Below are positions 41,010-49,721 of a DNA stretch of 64,000 nucleotides, one piece after another. The notes beneath the pieces were generated by a model. It had not been told where the DNA came from and ran no database searches. It saw only the letters and a list, made by a program, of their open reading frames with translations. This stretch comes from Salinibacterium sp. (GTDB taxonomy: Bacteria; Actinomycetota; Actinomycetes; Actinomycetales; Microbacteriaceae), in contig JAHBSZ010000002.1 of assembly GCA_019638845.1 (NCBI GenBank), positions 124,001 to 188,000 of the forward strand, given 5' to 3'. Position 1 is the first letter of the stretch. Each line of letters begins with the position of its first letter. Both the position numbers and the translations under genes were made by a program.

Positions 41010-42242
41010 ATGCAGCGAAACGGACACGCAAGGGAGGCTGAGACGATCACGCCTCCCGACGCCGCCCTTCCCCTCGAGGGTCTGGTTGTCGCCGACTTCT
41101 CCCGCGTTCTCGCCGGCCCGCTAGCGACGCTGGCGCTCGCCGACCTTGGAGCCAGGGTCATCAAGGTCGAGCGCACCGGAACGGGCGATGACACTCGGCA
41201 GTGGGGCCCGCCGTTCTCGGAAAGCTCGAGCACGTATTTCGACGCCGTCAACCGCAACAAGGAGTCCATCGCGCTCGATCTCGGCTCCGCGGACGACGTG
41301 AAAGTAGCCGTCGCGCTCGCCGAACGAGCCGACATACTTGTCGAGAATTTTCGCTCAGGGGTAATGGATCGACTCGGGCTCGGCTACGACGCGATCAGCG
41401 CGCGCAATCCGCGGATCATCTACGCGTCGGTCACGGGTTTTGGCTCCGGCGCTGGTGCAGCGATGCCCGGCTACGACTTCGTCGTGCAGGCGCTCGGTGG
41501 CCTGATGAGTGTGACTGGAGCGGCCGACGGACCGGGAATGAAGTCGGGGGTCGCCCTTGTCGACGTGCTCACGGGCAAGGATCTCGTCGCCGGGGTGCTC
41601 GCGGCACTGCTCAGCAGGTCGGCGTCGGGACGAGGATCTCGGATCGAACTCGACTTGCTCTCGAGCTCGCTGGGTGCACTCGCGAACCAGGCACAGGCAT
41701 GGCTCGGTGCCGGAGTTCTTCCGGGAAGGCTCGGCAATGTGCATCCGTCGATCGCGCCCTACCAAACGCTCCGCTGCGCGGATGGTGACCTTGCGGTTGC
41801 GTGCGGCACTGACGGCCAGTTTCGTCAACTCGTCGACGCGCTGGGTGTTCCGGAGCTCGTCGCAGACGAGCGCTTCGTCGCCAACTCCGCCCGCGTGGTG
41901 AATCGAGTGCAACTGGTCGATCTGCTGGAGGCTCGGCTGGCCACCGACACGGCTGCGAACTGGGAGCGCGCGTTGGGTGAGCGCGGCGTTCCCGCGGGCC
42001 ATGTTGCCTCGATTGCCGAGGGCATCGAACTGGCCGAACGGCTCGGTCTCGACCCGACGCTTGAGGTCATCTCATCGAGCGGGGATCGGCGCGGGCGTCA
42101 GATTCGCAATTCGGTGCGCTGGACGCCCGCTCTCCCCGTGCGCTCCGCAGCACCTCCGCTGCTCGACGAGCACGGCGATTCGATCAGGACCTGGCTGGGT
42201 GCATCCCCCCGCCACACCAACGGAAAGGTACAAGCCTCGTGA
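41010..42242 (+). CDS. CaiB/BaiF-family CoA transferase
   Basis: This class III CoA transferase of about 410 residues has LPLEGLVVADFSRVLAGPLATLALADLGARVIKVE (about 20-54), the catalytic Asp in YDFVVQALGGLMSVTG (about 155-170; D156 in the GYDFVVQ motif) and GVALVDVLTGKDLVAGVLAAL. Family members move CoA between dicarboxylic or carnitine acyl groups. Its stop overlaps the start of an acyl-CoA dehydrogenase gene by 4 bp, and that enzyme is of the glutaryl-CoA type, so a succinyl-CoA:glutarate CoA transferase role is likely. Start at 41010 is the best of several in-frame ATGs but no ribosome site decides it. Confidence 0.88.
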   Translation: MQRNGHAREAETITPPDAALPLEGLVVADFSRVLAGPLATLALADLGARVIKVERTGTGDDTRQWGPPFSESSSTYFDAVNRNKESIALDLGSADDVKVAVALAERADILVENFRSGVMDRLGLGYDAISARNPRIIYASVTGFGSGAGAAMPGYDFVVQALGGLMSVTGAADGPGMKSGVALVDVLTGKDLVAGVLAALLSRSASGRGSRIELDLLSSSLGALANQAQAWLGAGVLPGRLGNVHPSIAPYQTLRCADGDLAVACGTDGQFRQLVDALGVPELVADERFVANSARVVNRVQLVDLLEARLATDTAANWERALGERGVPAGHVASIAEGIELAERLGLDPTLEVISSSGDRRGRQIRNSVRWTPALPVRSAAPPLLDEHGDSIRTWLGASPRHTNGKVQAS

Positions 42243-43408
42243 ACACCACGCAACCCGGCGACCTCATCGATATCGACAGCCTTCTCACTGCAGCAGAGCG
42301 GGAGTTCAGAGCAACTGTTCGCGACTATGTCGACACGCGCATCAAGCCGAACATCGCCGGCTGGTATGAGCGGGCAGAGTTCCCGGTCGAGATCATCCCG
42401 GAACTCGCCAACCTCGGGCTGCTCGGTATGCACCTCGAGGGGTACGGCTGCGCCGGGCGATCCGCCGTGGAGTACGGCATCGCCGCGATGGAGCTCGAGG
42501 CCGGGGATTCCGGGTTGCGGACCTTCGTGAGCGTGCAGGGGTCACTCGCGATGAGCGCGATCCACAAGCACGGCTCTGAAGAACAGAAGCAGCGGTGGCT
42601 GCCCGAGATGGCTGCGGGCCGTGTTGTCGGATGCTTCGGCCTGACCGAACCGACGGCGGGATCGGATCCCGGCAGCATGCAGACCCGTGCGAACCGTGAC
42701 GGCGACGACTGGGTGATCTCCGGCAGCAAGCGGTGGATCGGGCTCGCCTCGATCGCGCACATCGCGATCATCTGGGCGATGACCGACGACGGAGTGCGGG
42801 GGTTCATCGTCCCCACGTCGAGCGACGGGTTCACCGCCACCCCGATCCCCCAGAAACTCTCGATGCGTGCCTCCATCCAGTGCGACATCGACCTCGTCGA
42901 GGTGCGTGTTCCCGACTCGGCGATACTGCCGAACGCGCGCGGACTCTCCGGCCCATTCGCGTGCCTCGCCGAGGCGCGTTACGGCATCATCTGGGGAGTC
43001 ATGGGTGCCGCACGGGATAGCTACCTCGCCGCACTCGAGTACTCGCAGCAACGATTGCAATTCGGTAAGGCACTCGCTGGCTATCAGCTCACTCAGGCGA
43101 AGCTCGTCGACATGGCCTTAGAACTCGCCAAGGGGAGCTTGCTCGCACTCCATCTGGGCCGATTGAAGGATGCGGGACGCCTCGAACCGCACCAAATCTC
43201 AGTTGGCAAGCTCAACAACTGCCGAGAAGCGATCGCGATCTGCCGCGAAGCCCGCACGATCTTCGGCGGCAACGGGATCACCCTTGACTACTCGCCGCTA
43301 CGGCACGCCAACAACCTCGAAAGCGTGCGCACCTACGAGGGCACCGACGAAGTGCACACCCTCATCATCGGCAACCACATCACCGGCATTCCCGCGTTCC
43401 GCAGCTGA
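42239..43408 (+). CDS. Acyl-CoA dehydrogenase, probable glutaryl-CoA dehydrogenase
   Basis: This 389-residue flavoprotein has FGLTEPTAGSDPGSMQTRA (about 129-147) for FAD/substrate binding and the catalytic Glu in TYEGTDEVHTLIIG (E367). GDSGLRTFVSVQGSLAMSAIHKHGSEEQKQRWLP retains the Arg that binds the substrate's free carboxylate in decarboxylating glutaryl-CoA dehydrogenases, and the end NHITGIPAFR matches that subgroup. It would convert glutaryl-CoA to crotonyl-CoA and CO2. The GTG start is coupled to the CoA transferase gene by GTGA; a strong terminator follows at 43478. Confidence 0.9.
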   Translation: MNTTQPGDLIDIDSLLTAAEREFRATVRDYVDTRIKPNIAGWYERAEFPVEIIPELANLGLLGMHLEGYGCAGRSAVEYGIAAMELEAGDSGLRTFVSVQGSLAMSAIHKHGSEEQKQRWLPEMAAGRVVGCFGLTEPTAGSDPGSMQTRANRDGDDWVISGSKRWIGLASIAHIAIIWAMTDDGVRGFIVPTSSDGFTATPIPQKLSMRASIQCDIDLVEVRVPDSAILPNARGLSGPFACLAEARYGIIWGVMGAARDSYLAALEYSQQRLQFGKALAGYQLTQAKLVDMALELAKGSLLALHLGRLKDAGRLEPHQISVGKLNNCREAIAICREARTIFGGNGITLDYSPLRHANNLESVRTYEGTDEVHTLIIGNHITGIPAFRS

Positions 43409-43477
43409 CCTGAGCGCTCGTCTCGTCGCGCGATAGTCTGGGCGCTGTCGAACAGGGGCGCTGTCGTCCAGAACCAC

Positions 43478-43504
43478 AAAAACCCCCGGAGTTCCGGGGG
43501 TTTT
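43478..43504. terminator. Bidirectional intrinsic terminator
   Basis: AAAACCCCCGGA-GTT-CCGGGGG-TTTT is a perfect GC hairpin flanked by A-run and T-run, so it can stop transcription from the acyl-CoA dehydrogenase gene on the plus strand and from tRNA-Glu on the minus strand. Confidence 0.9.
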
Positions 43505-43512
43505 CGGTATCG

Positions 43513-43585
43513 TGACCCCAGCGGGATTCGAACCCGCGTTACCGCCGTGAGAGGGCGGCGTACTAGGCCTCTATACGATGGGGCC
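43513..43585 (-). tRNA. tRNA-Glu (CTC)
   Basis: The 73-base gene starts GGCCCCA and ends TGGGGTC plus discriminator A; acceptor pairing includes one G-U. The anticodon loop CCTCTCA within stem CCGC.../GCGG places CTC at the anticodon, which reads GAG. The T-arm is GCGGGTTCGAATCCCGC. CCA is not encoded. A terminator follows immediately. Confidence 0.95.
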
Positions 43586-43643
43586 GTCACGACAACTTTA
43601 CGAGTATGCCATATGGGGCAAGGCCTCGCCAAACGGGGGAACG

Positions 43644-44081
43644 ATGAGACACGTACGGCCGACAGCACTGCTCGCAACGGCGATCGTTGCGGCTTTGTCA
43701 CTGTCGGGATGCAACGTGCTCGCACCGACCCGCGACGCCGCCGGGTTGATCGTCGGGGAAGTGCAAATGCCGTCCACCGACGCCTGGGTCGGTGACTGCT
43801 TCAACTTCGTCGAGAACAGCAACTTCTCATACGCCACTGTTGTTCCGTGCACCGAACAACATAGCTACGTCGTCATCGGCAAGGGCACGCTTTCGGATCG
43901 ACGGATCGCGCGATTCGACAACATCCAGGTCGCCCTCATCCAGCTCTGCCAGAGCACCTTCGACGCTTACGCGGCGGACAAGAATCCGGCGCCCGAGCCG
44001 CAATACATCGTCGCGCGAAACACCCTGCCCGACGGTAGCGAGATCACCAACTACTCGTGTCTGGCTACCGACGCAGCGTGA
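43644..44081 (+). CDS. Lipoprotein with septum-formation-like domain
   Basis: The 145-residue protein has a lipoprotein signal (hydrophobic about 8-21, lipobox LSGC with Cys 23). The mature domain contains VGDCFNFVEN, VVPCTEQHSYVVIGKG and LCQSTFDAY, plus YSCLATD, i.e. four cysteines in the order seen in the actinobacterial septum-formation/DUF4190-associated domain. CTEQHSYV corresponds to the conserved C-x2-PH-like motif of that group. Role unknown; surface localisation is well supported. AACGGGGGAACG precedes the ATG. Confidence 0.8.
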   Translation: MRHVRPTALLATAIVAALSLSGCNVLAPTRDAAGLIVGEVQMPSTDAWVGDCFNFVENSNFSYATVVPCTEQHSYVVIGKGTLSDRRIARFDNIQVALIQLCQSTFDAYAADKNPAPEPQYIVARNTLPDGSEITNYSCLATDAA

Positions 44082-44094
44082 CCCACTAGCTTCT

Positions 44095-45030
44095 TCAGGG
44101 CGTGCGCTGGTCCAGGATGCGCAGCGCGTTCGGTACCGCCTCGATTTCGATCGGCAGGGTACCGAACCGCTCGCCGTCGGCATAGGCGACGATGCCCTCG
44201 GACTCGATCCTTATCCGCTTCGCCCGATGGATGACCACCCGTGGATCGGTGACATGCTCCCCCTTGAACACTCGGGGAAATACCCGCAGGAAGGACAGAC
44301 GCGAGAGCGCCTGCACGACGAGCACGTCGAACTCCCCGTCATCCACGAGTGCATCGGGAGTGACCTTCATTCCTCCGCCCAGTGACACGTTGTTACCCAC
44401 GCTGATGAGGGCGCCGCTGGTCACCAATTCCATATCGTCGATCACCAGTCGGTACGGGATCGGTTTGAGGCGGGCGAGCTCAAGCAACAGCGCGATGATG
44501 TAGCGGCTGGGGCCCTTCGGGTGTTCCATGTTGTTCGCGCGCTCGTTGACTATCGCGTCGAAACCCGCGGAGAGCACACAGGCGAACCAACGCTGCGCGG
44601 GTAGACCGGTTTCGTCATCCGTGTAGTCGACCCGGCCCGCATCGATCTCCCGCGCGGGTCGGTCGAGGGATGCCACGAGGGTCGCGATCGCTTGCTCGGT
44701 GTTCTCGTACGGAATACCGAGCCCGCGTGCCATGTCGTTGCCGGTACCGGAGGGAACCAACCCGAGCGGAACCTTCGTGCCGACCACCAAGTTGGTGCCC
44801 AGATTCACCATTCCGTCGCCACCCACGACGATGAGCGCATCCGGTTTGGCCGCGACCGCCTTGGCTCCGGCCACCATGAGCTGATCGAAGTCGGGCTCCT
44901 GCAAACTCACGACATCGTGGCCGAGGGCGCGCAGCGTCTGTACGACCGCGGGGCCGACATCCTTGCCTTTGCCGAAGGAGGCAGTCGGATTGATCGCCAC
45001 GACGAGTCGCTTGCGCTTCATGGGTCTCAT
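44095..45030 (-). CDS. Diacylglycerol kinase-family lipid kinase
   Basis: The 311-residue protein is a DagK/YegS-type lipid kinase: VVAINPTASFGKG (about 8-20), VVGGDGMVNLGTNLVVGTKVPLGLVPSGTGNDMARGLGI (about 66-104) and the C-terminal SLGGGMKVTPDALVDDGEFDVLVV (about 219-242) hold the nucleotide and Asp/Glu catalytic motifs. GGDGMVN replaces the usual GGDGT-x-N/H, a modest deviation. I place the start at 45030, where CAGGAGAAGCCGCCG precedes the ATG. It may phosphorylate diacylglycerol or another lipid in the inner leaflet. Confidence 0.92.
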   Translation of the reverse strand: MRPMKRKRLVVAINPTASFGKGKDVGPAVVQTLRALGHDVVSLQEPDFDQLMVAGAKAVAAKPDALIVVGGDGMVNLGTNLVVGTKVPLGLVPSGTGNDMARGLGIPYENTEQAIATLVASLDRPAREIDAGRVDYTDDETGLPAQRWFACVLSAGFDAIVNERANNMEHPKGPSRYIIALLLELARLKPIPYRLVIDDMELVTSGALISVGNNVSLGGGMKVTPDALVDDGEFDVLVVQALSRLSFLRVFPRVFKGEHVTDPRVVIHRAKRIRIESEGIVAYADGERFGTLPIEIEAVPNALRILDQRTP

Positions 45031-45153
45031 CGGCGGCTTCTCCTGACTGGCTTCATCGTCGTCACCGGCCAAGTATGTCGGTTTTCGGCGTCGCACACCG
45101 CGCCGTCATTGCGAACGACACCACGACCATTCCCGCGGCAATACGCTGAGAGT

Positions 45154-45789
45154 ATGAAGCTGACGAAGTTCGAGCACTCCTGTCTGGTCCTCGAGAAGGC
45201 CGGCGCCACTCTCGTTATCGACCCGGGATCGTTCACCACACCACTCATCGACGTGAACGGCGTCGTCGCCATCGTCATCACGCATGAACACGCCGACCAC
45301 TGGACTGCGGAGCACCTCGAACGTCTGCTCGAGCGCAACCCGAAGGCGCGCATCCTCGGGCCGGCGGGTGTCGCAGAGGCCGCGAGCGGCTTCGCGGTCG
45401 AGACCGTCAAGGATGGCGACGTCATCCAGGTCGATCCGTTTACGCTGCGGTTCTTCGGCTCGAAGCACGCCGTTATCCACTCGTCGATACCGGTCGTCGA
45501 CAATGTCGGCGTGCTCGTCGATGACGCCCTCTACTACGCGGGCGACTCGTACACCGTGCCGCCTGTCGCGGTCGAAACGCTCGCCGTTCCGATCGGTGCG
45601 CCGTGGCTCAAGATTGGCGATGCCATGGACTATGTGCTCGAGATCAAGCCGCGGCGAGCCTTCCCCGTTCACGACAGCGTGCTCTCCCAGATCGGCAAGG
45701 GGATGACTCGGGCCCGCATCGACATCGTCACGAAGCAGGGCGGCGGGGAGTTCTTCGTTCTCGAGACCGGGGAGTCCCTCGACCTCTAG
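45154..45789 (+). CDS. MBL-fold metallohydrolase (UlaG-like)
   Basis: The 211-residue protein begins MKLTKFEHSCLVLEKAGATLVIDPGSF and has the metal motif THEHADHW (about 43-50), His at AVIHSSIP (about 107), Asp in YYAGDSY (about 130) and a final His in FPVHDS, as in UlaG/YqjP-type metallo-beta-lactamase hydrolases. Substrate unknown. The longer upstream frame is antisense to dagK and discarded. The start lies divergently from dagK. Confidence 0.9.
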   Translation: MKLTKFEHSCLVLEKAGATLVIDPGSFTTPLIDVNGVVAIVITHEHADHWTAEHLERLLERNPKARILGPAGVAEAASGFAVETVKDGDVIQVDPFTLRFFGSKHAVIHSSIPVVDNVGVLVDDALYYAGDSYTVPPVAVETLAVPIGAPWLKIGDAMDYVLEIKPRRAFPVHDSVLSQIGKGMTRARIDIVTKQGGGEFFVLETGESLDL

Positions 45790-45795
45790 CGCGAG

Positions 45796-46287
45796 CTAAA
45801 GCACGAGGCGCATGAACGCGAGGTCAAGCCACTTGTCGAACTTGATCCCCACCTCGCGCATGATCTGCGGTGACTCGAAACCCAGTTGCTGATGCAAGGC
45901 GATCGACCCGCTGTTGCCTGCCTCGATCGCCGCGATCATCACGTGAACACCTCGTTCGCGGGCGAGCTCGATGAGGTCGACCATGAGCATCCGCGCGATT
46001 CCCTGCCGCTGGTATTGCTCGGCGACGTACACGGAGTTCTCGACGGTAAACCGATACCCGGTCCGCTCTCTCCACGGCCCGTACGCCGCGTACCCGGCCA
46101 CCACGCCGTCGATGTCGGCGACGATCACCGGATGCCCCGCCGCATCGTGCGCCGCAAGCCAACGCTCGCGGTCAGCGCGATCGGACTCGACCTCGGTCCA
46201 GATAGCCAGAGTGTCGCGAATCGCGGTGTTATGAATGGCGAGGATGGCGTCGACATCTGAATCGACTGCCGGACGGATGAGCAACAA
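45796..46287 (-). CDS. GNAT N-acetyltransferase, phosphinothricin acetyltransferase-like
   Basis: The 163-residue protein is a GNAT of the PAT/MddA type: IRPAVDSDVDAILAIHNTAI at the start, YRFTVENSVYVAEQYQRQGIARMLMVDLIELA (about 83-114) containing the acetyl-CoA binding QRQGIAR, and IEAGNSGSIALHQQLGFE (about 122-139). Members acetylate methionine sulfoximine, phosphinothricin or amino acids. Family membership does not by itself imply a herbicide-resistance role. It converges on the MBL gene with 6 bp between the stops. Confidence 0.9.
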   Translation of the reverse strand: MLLIRPAVDSDVDAILAIHNTAIRDTLAIWTEVESDRADRERWLAAHDAAGHPVIVADIDGVVAGYAAYGPWRERTGYRFTVENSVYVAEQYQRQGIARMLMVDLIELARERGVHVMIAAIEAGNSGSIALHQQLGFESPQIMREVGIKFDKWLDLAFMRLVL

Positions 46288-46308
46288 TCAGCCCTCAAGA
46301 ATGCTTTG

Positions 46309-46380
46309 CTGGGGTACCTGGACTCGAACCAAGAACAAAAGAATCAGAATCTTCCGTGTTGCCAATTACACCATACCCCA
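46309..46380 (-). tRNA. tRNA-Gln (CTG)
   Basis: The 72-base gene runs from TGGGGTA (5') to TACCCCA plus discriminator G. The anticodon stem GAAGA/TCTTT encloses TTCTGAT, giving anticodon CTG, which reads CAG. The T-arm contains GGTTCGAGTCC. CCA is not encoded. It lies between the GNAT gene and a membrane-anchored protein gene on the same strand. Confidence 0.95.
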
Positions 46381-46415
46381 ATGGGCTCGGGCCAAGCCTG
46401 AGCCGACTGTCTACT

Positions 46416-47105
46416 TTAGCCTACCCGTGGCGCGGCGTCATATTGGACCACGCAAAACCCGGTGCTTTCGCACGATGCAGTCGCTGAGATGTCGAAACCG
46501 AGCCGGTCGCCGGGCCCGAAAGTGAACTCGTAACTAGTGCCCGCGCGCGTGGCATCCTCGACCTCGGCGAACAGTGCCGTCATGTCGGGGGGCGCCCAGC
46601 CGAACTCCTCGCTGTGGCCCTGCAGAAGCGCGAGGGCGTCCCGGAATGGCAGGGCTCCGGAAGCCAGTGCAGCGATCCCGGTCACGAGACCGTTCTTCGA
46701 CGTCACCGTGAGTTCCGACACCGTGAGCCAGGTGCCACCGTGGCCCTCTCCCCCACCGTTGATGATGAGGTAATAGTCGTTGTCGGTGTCATCGTGAAAA
46801 CTGGGGCCGATCGTCGTGGCCCCGTCCCCGATGAGGTCAATCGCTGCGGCCTGAACCGGCGGGCGGGCGAAGTCGATCCGCACCCGTCGCGACTTCTCGA
46901 TGTAGTCGATGCCTTCAGCGCTGAACGACGACCAGTTAAGTTCGGTAACCTGCCCGACCGTGGGCTTCGGCAACGGGGTTCCGAGACCCTGATTGAGTAG
47001 CACTGCCGAGGTAGTGCCGATCGCGACGATCAGAACGAGCGTGATTGCGGCGGGGATCCATGCGAACCACCATGCCCGCTTGCGTTTGACGTCGAAGCTG
47101 GTCAC
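46416..47105 (-). CDS. Membrane-anchored extracytoplasmic protein, unknown
   Basis: The 229-residue protein has a basic N-terminus (VKRKRAWW) and one hydrophobic segment at about 15-37, which makes it a type II anchored or secreted protein. The rest is a soluble beta-rich domain with an acidic DDTDNDYYLIINGGGEG stretch, possibly a calcium-binding loop, and two nearby Cys near the C-terminus (SCESTGFC). I do not recognise a family. It lies 7 bp after the gltX stop on the same strand and may be cotranscribed with it. Confidence 0.75.
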   Translation of the reverse strand: MTSFDVKRKRAWWFAWIPAAITLVLIVAIGTTSAVLLNQGLGTPLPKPTVGQVTELNWSSFSAEGIDYIEKSRRVRIDFARPPVQAAAIDLIGDGATTIGPSFHDDTDNDYYLIINGGGEGHGGTWLTVSELTVTSKNGLVTGIAALASGALPFRDALALLQGHSEEFGWAPPDMTALFAEVEDATRAGTSYEFTFGPGDRLGFDISATASCESTGFCVVQYDAAPRVG

Positions 47106-47112
47106 GACTCGG

Positions 47113-48588
47113 TCACAGGGCGGCTCGAAGCTTCGCTATTCGAACGAGCGTCGACTCACGGCCCAACAACTCCATGGACTCGAACAGCGGGGGGCTGATG
47201 CGCCGACCGGAGATCGCTGTCCGCAAGGGCCCGAACGCGATCCGCGGCTTCAACTGCTTCCCGTCGATGAGCTCGGCGCGCAGGGCGGCTTCGATCGCCT
47301 CCGTGTTCCAAGGGGCAACGGCCGGCAGAACTGCGGCGGCGGCATCCAGCACCACAGCTCCCTCTTCGCCCGGCATAGCGTCTGCGGCGAAGTCAAGCTC
47401 GGCGTCGGCGGTGAACAGGAACGCAAGGAGGTCACGCGCCTCGCCCAGCAATTGCATGCGCTCTTGCACGAGCGGAGCCGCTGCGAGGAGCATCGACCGG
47501 TCGGCGTCATCCTTGATCAGATCGCCGAGATAGGGAAGGAGGCGATCAGCGAAGTCCTCGACGGTGAGCAACCGAATGTGGTCGCCGTTGATCGACTCGG
47601 CCTTCTTCACGTCGAAGCGCGCGGGGTTGGGGTTGACGTCGACAACATCGAATGCCGCGATCATCTCGTCGATCGAGAAGACGTCCCGGTCGTGCGTCAG
47701 TGACCAGCCCAAGAGGGCGAGATAGTTGACCAGACCCTCCGGGATGAACCCGCGATCCCGGTGGTGGAAGAGATTGGATTCCGGGTCCCGCTTGGAGAGC
47801 TTCTTGTTGCCCTCACCCATTACATACGGCAGGTGGCCGAAGCGCGGGATGAACTCCGCGATGCCGATCTCGATGAGAGCCGTGTAAAGCGCGATCTGCC
47901 GCGGCGTGGAGGAGAGCAGATCCTCGCCACGGAGCACGTGGGTGATCCCCATGAGCGCGTCGTCGACAGGGTTCACGAATGTGTAGAGCGGCGCCCCATT
48001 GGGTCGCACGACCACGAAATCAGTGAACGACCCAGCCGGGAACGTGATTTCGCCGCGAACGAGGTCGTCGAAACTCAGATCAGTGTCAGGGACGCGCAGG
48101 CGCAGCGCAGGCTGGCGCCCCTCTTTCTTGAAGGAGTCCCGCTCGGCTGCGGTGAGCTCGCGCTCGAAATTGTCATAGCCCTGCTTGGGGTCGCGACCCG
48201 CCGCAACGTTTCGAGCTTCGATTTCCTCGCCCGTCGCGTAGCTCTCGTAGAGATGCCCCGACGCGGTGAGTTTCTCGATGACCTCCTGATAGATCTCGGT
48301 GCGCTGCGACTGCCGATAGGGTTCGTTCGGCCCGCCGACGTCGATCCCCTCGTCCCAGTCGATGCGCAACCACCGCAGAGCGTCGAGAAGCTGCAGGTAG
48401 CTCTCCTCGCTGTCGCGCGCGGCATCCGTGTCCTCAATGCGGAAGACAAGCTTGCCACCCGTGTGACGTGCGTACGCCCAGTTGAAGAGTGCGGTCCGGA
48501 TGAGGCCGACATGCGGAGTCCCGGTCGGCGAGGGGCAGAACCGCACGCGAACGTCGGAACCAGTAGCTGTGGAGAATGTGGCGCTCAT
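47113..48588 (-). CDS. gltX: Glutamyl-tRNA synthetase
   Basis: GltX charges tRNA-Glu. The 491-residue class I synthetase has the HIGH-type motif in [23 protein letters not shown] (about 18-40; the first His is replaced by Pro-His spacing as PHVGL), FRIEDTD (about 49-55) and the KMSKS-type KLSKRDPES (about 262-270). The residues after it match the discriminating GluRS of actinobacteria, which also charge tRNA-Gln when GatCAB is present, but specificity cannot be read here. A 340-bp gene-free stretch with tandem repeats precedes it. Confidence 0.96.
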   Translation of the reverse strand: MSATFSTATGSDVRVRFCPSPTGTPHVGLIRTALFNWAYARHTGGKLVFRIEDTDAARDSEESYLQLLDALRWLRIDWDEGIDVGGPNEPYRQSQRTEIYQEVIEKLTASGHLYESYATGEEIEARNVAAGRDPKQGYDNFERELTAAERDSFKKEGRQPALRLRVPDTDLSFDDLVRGEITFPAGSFTDFVVVRPNGAPLYTFVNPVDDALMGITHVLRGEDLLSSTPRQIALYTALIEIGIAEFIPRFGHLPYVMGEGNKKLSKRDPESNLFHHRDRGFIPEGLVNYLALLGWSLTHDRDVFSIDEMIAAFDVVDVNPNPARFDVKKAESINGDHIRLLTVEDFADRLLPYLGDLIKDDADRSMLLAAAPLVQERMQLLGEARDLLAFLFTADAELDFAADAMPGEEGAVVLDAAAAVLPAVAPWNTEAIEAALRAELIDGKQLKPRIAFGPLRTAISGRRISPPLFESMELLGRESTLVRIAKLRAAL

Positions 48589-48929
48589 CGCCGATAAGTC
48601 TACGGTCCGTGGGTGCAGTCGCGGCCTGTCGTCGGCGGCCGGGACGGTGGGTGACCGGCCCGGCCCCGCGACGGTGGTGTTGGCAATTCAGGACCGCGAG
48701 CGCGCCAAAGCGCTTAACCTGTGCCCACGTTGCACCCTCGGCAGGGATTGTCCTGAGTTGCCGACGCCGGGCGAGCACGGAACCGGGCGAGCGCGGGACC
48801 CGGCGAGCGCGGGACCCGGCGAGCACGGGACCCGGCGAGCACGGAACCGGGGGCGAACGCGGGACCGGGTGAGCGCGGGACCCGGCGAGCGCGGGCGAGG
48901 GCCGTCGGCCGGCGGTGGCCGAGACGGAG
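48589..48929. other. Gene-free stretch between gltX and the FAH gene
   Basis: The first 180 bases probably contain the gltX promoter, though I see no convincing -10/-35 pair. The second part is a GC-rich array of about eight 16-bp repeats (listed separately). The open frames through the array are artefacts of the repeat and GC content. Confidence 0.6.
48773..48895. repeat. Tandem array of a 16-bp GC-rich unit
   Basis: Units of GAGCGCGGGACCCGGC and close variants start at 48773, 48789, 48805, 48821 and 48837, then one degenerate longer unit, another exact unit at 48871 and a partial one at 48887. Units at 48789, 48805 and 48871 are identical; others differ at one to three positions, mainly GCGCGG versus GCACGG. 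The 16-bp period is not a multiple of three, so it is non-coding. Each unit holds the GGGACCC-like dyad and could form hairpins. Confidence 0.88.
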
Positions 48930-49706
48930 CTAGGCGGCCCGGACGGGATTGCGGAGGGTGCCGATACCGGGGACGGAGATCTCGATCGTGTCGCCGTCGG
49001 CGAGCTGGCCCACGCCCGCGGGCGTTCCGGTCAAGATCACGTCGCCAGGAAGCAGAGTGAATACCGACGACGCGAAAGCAACAAGGGCTGGCACCGAGTG
49101 CACGAGGTCAGTAAACGGCGCGGACTGTCGGGTGTCGCCATTGAGGCGCGATTCGAGTGACTCCGTCGCAAGATCCAACTCGGTCTGAATGATGGGGCCG
49201 AGCGGGCAGAACGTGTCAAAACCCTTGGCGCGACCCCATTGGCCGTCTCGCTTCTGCAGGTCGCGCGCAGACACGTCATTGGCGATCGTGTAGCCGAAAA
49301 TGACGCTTGCCGCGTCTGACACCGGCACGTTTCGCGCGACGCTGCCGATGACGACAGCCAATTCACCCTCGAAATCAACATGGGTGCTCTGCTTGGGCAA
49401 CACGATCGCGTCGCCAGGACCGATTACCGACGTGTTTGGCTTGAGAAACATCATCGGCTCGTCAGGGACCTCATTGCCGAACTCCGCAGCGTGGGCGCGG
49501 TAGTTGCGTCCGATCGCGATGACCTTCGAGCGCGGAATCACCGGCGCGAGCAGGCGCACCTCCGTGATCGGGACGCGCTCGTCACGGGTGTCGAATCCCG
49601 AGAACAGCGGATCCCCCGCCAGCACGACCAAATCGGTACCGTCGAGAATGCCGTAACGAGGGTCCCCGCTACCGGCCGTGTTCAGGGAAAAGCGTGCGAT
49701 CTTCAT
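48930..49706 (-). CDS. Fumarylacetoacetate hydrolase-family protein
   Basis: The 258-residue protein belongs to the FAH superfamily: SKVIAIGRNYRAHAAEFG (about 60-77), the metal ligands in VDFEGELAVVIG (about 110-121) and YTIANDVSARDLQ (about 137-149), and GDVILTGTPAGVGQLADGD near the end. Members hydrolyse or decarboxylate 2-oxo-dicarboxylic acids, for example acylpyruvases and 2-hydroxyhepta-dienedioate isomerases. Divergent from an alpha/beta-hydrolase gene 15 bp away. The substrate is unknown. Confidence 0.92.
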   Translation of the reverse strand: MKIARFSLNTAGSGDPRYGILDGTDLVVLAGDPLFSGFDTRDERVPITEVRLLAPVIPRSKVIAIGRNYRAHAAEFGNEVPDEPMMFLKPNTSVIGPGDAIVLPKQSTHVDFEGELAVVIGSVARNVPVSDAASVIFGYTIANDVSARDLQKRDGQWGRAKGFDTFCPLGPIIQTELDLATESLESRLNGDTRQSAPFTDLVHSVPALVAFASSVFTLLPGDVILTGTPAGVGQLADGDTIEISVPGIGTLRNPVRAA

Positions 49707-49721
49707 GGCTACGATCGTGCC

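Noticed and set aside
48773-48895. Peptide frames through the repeat array, such as GERGTRRARDPAS.
   Set aside because: The 16-bp period shifts frame with each unit, and no ribosome site or homologous protein supports translation.
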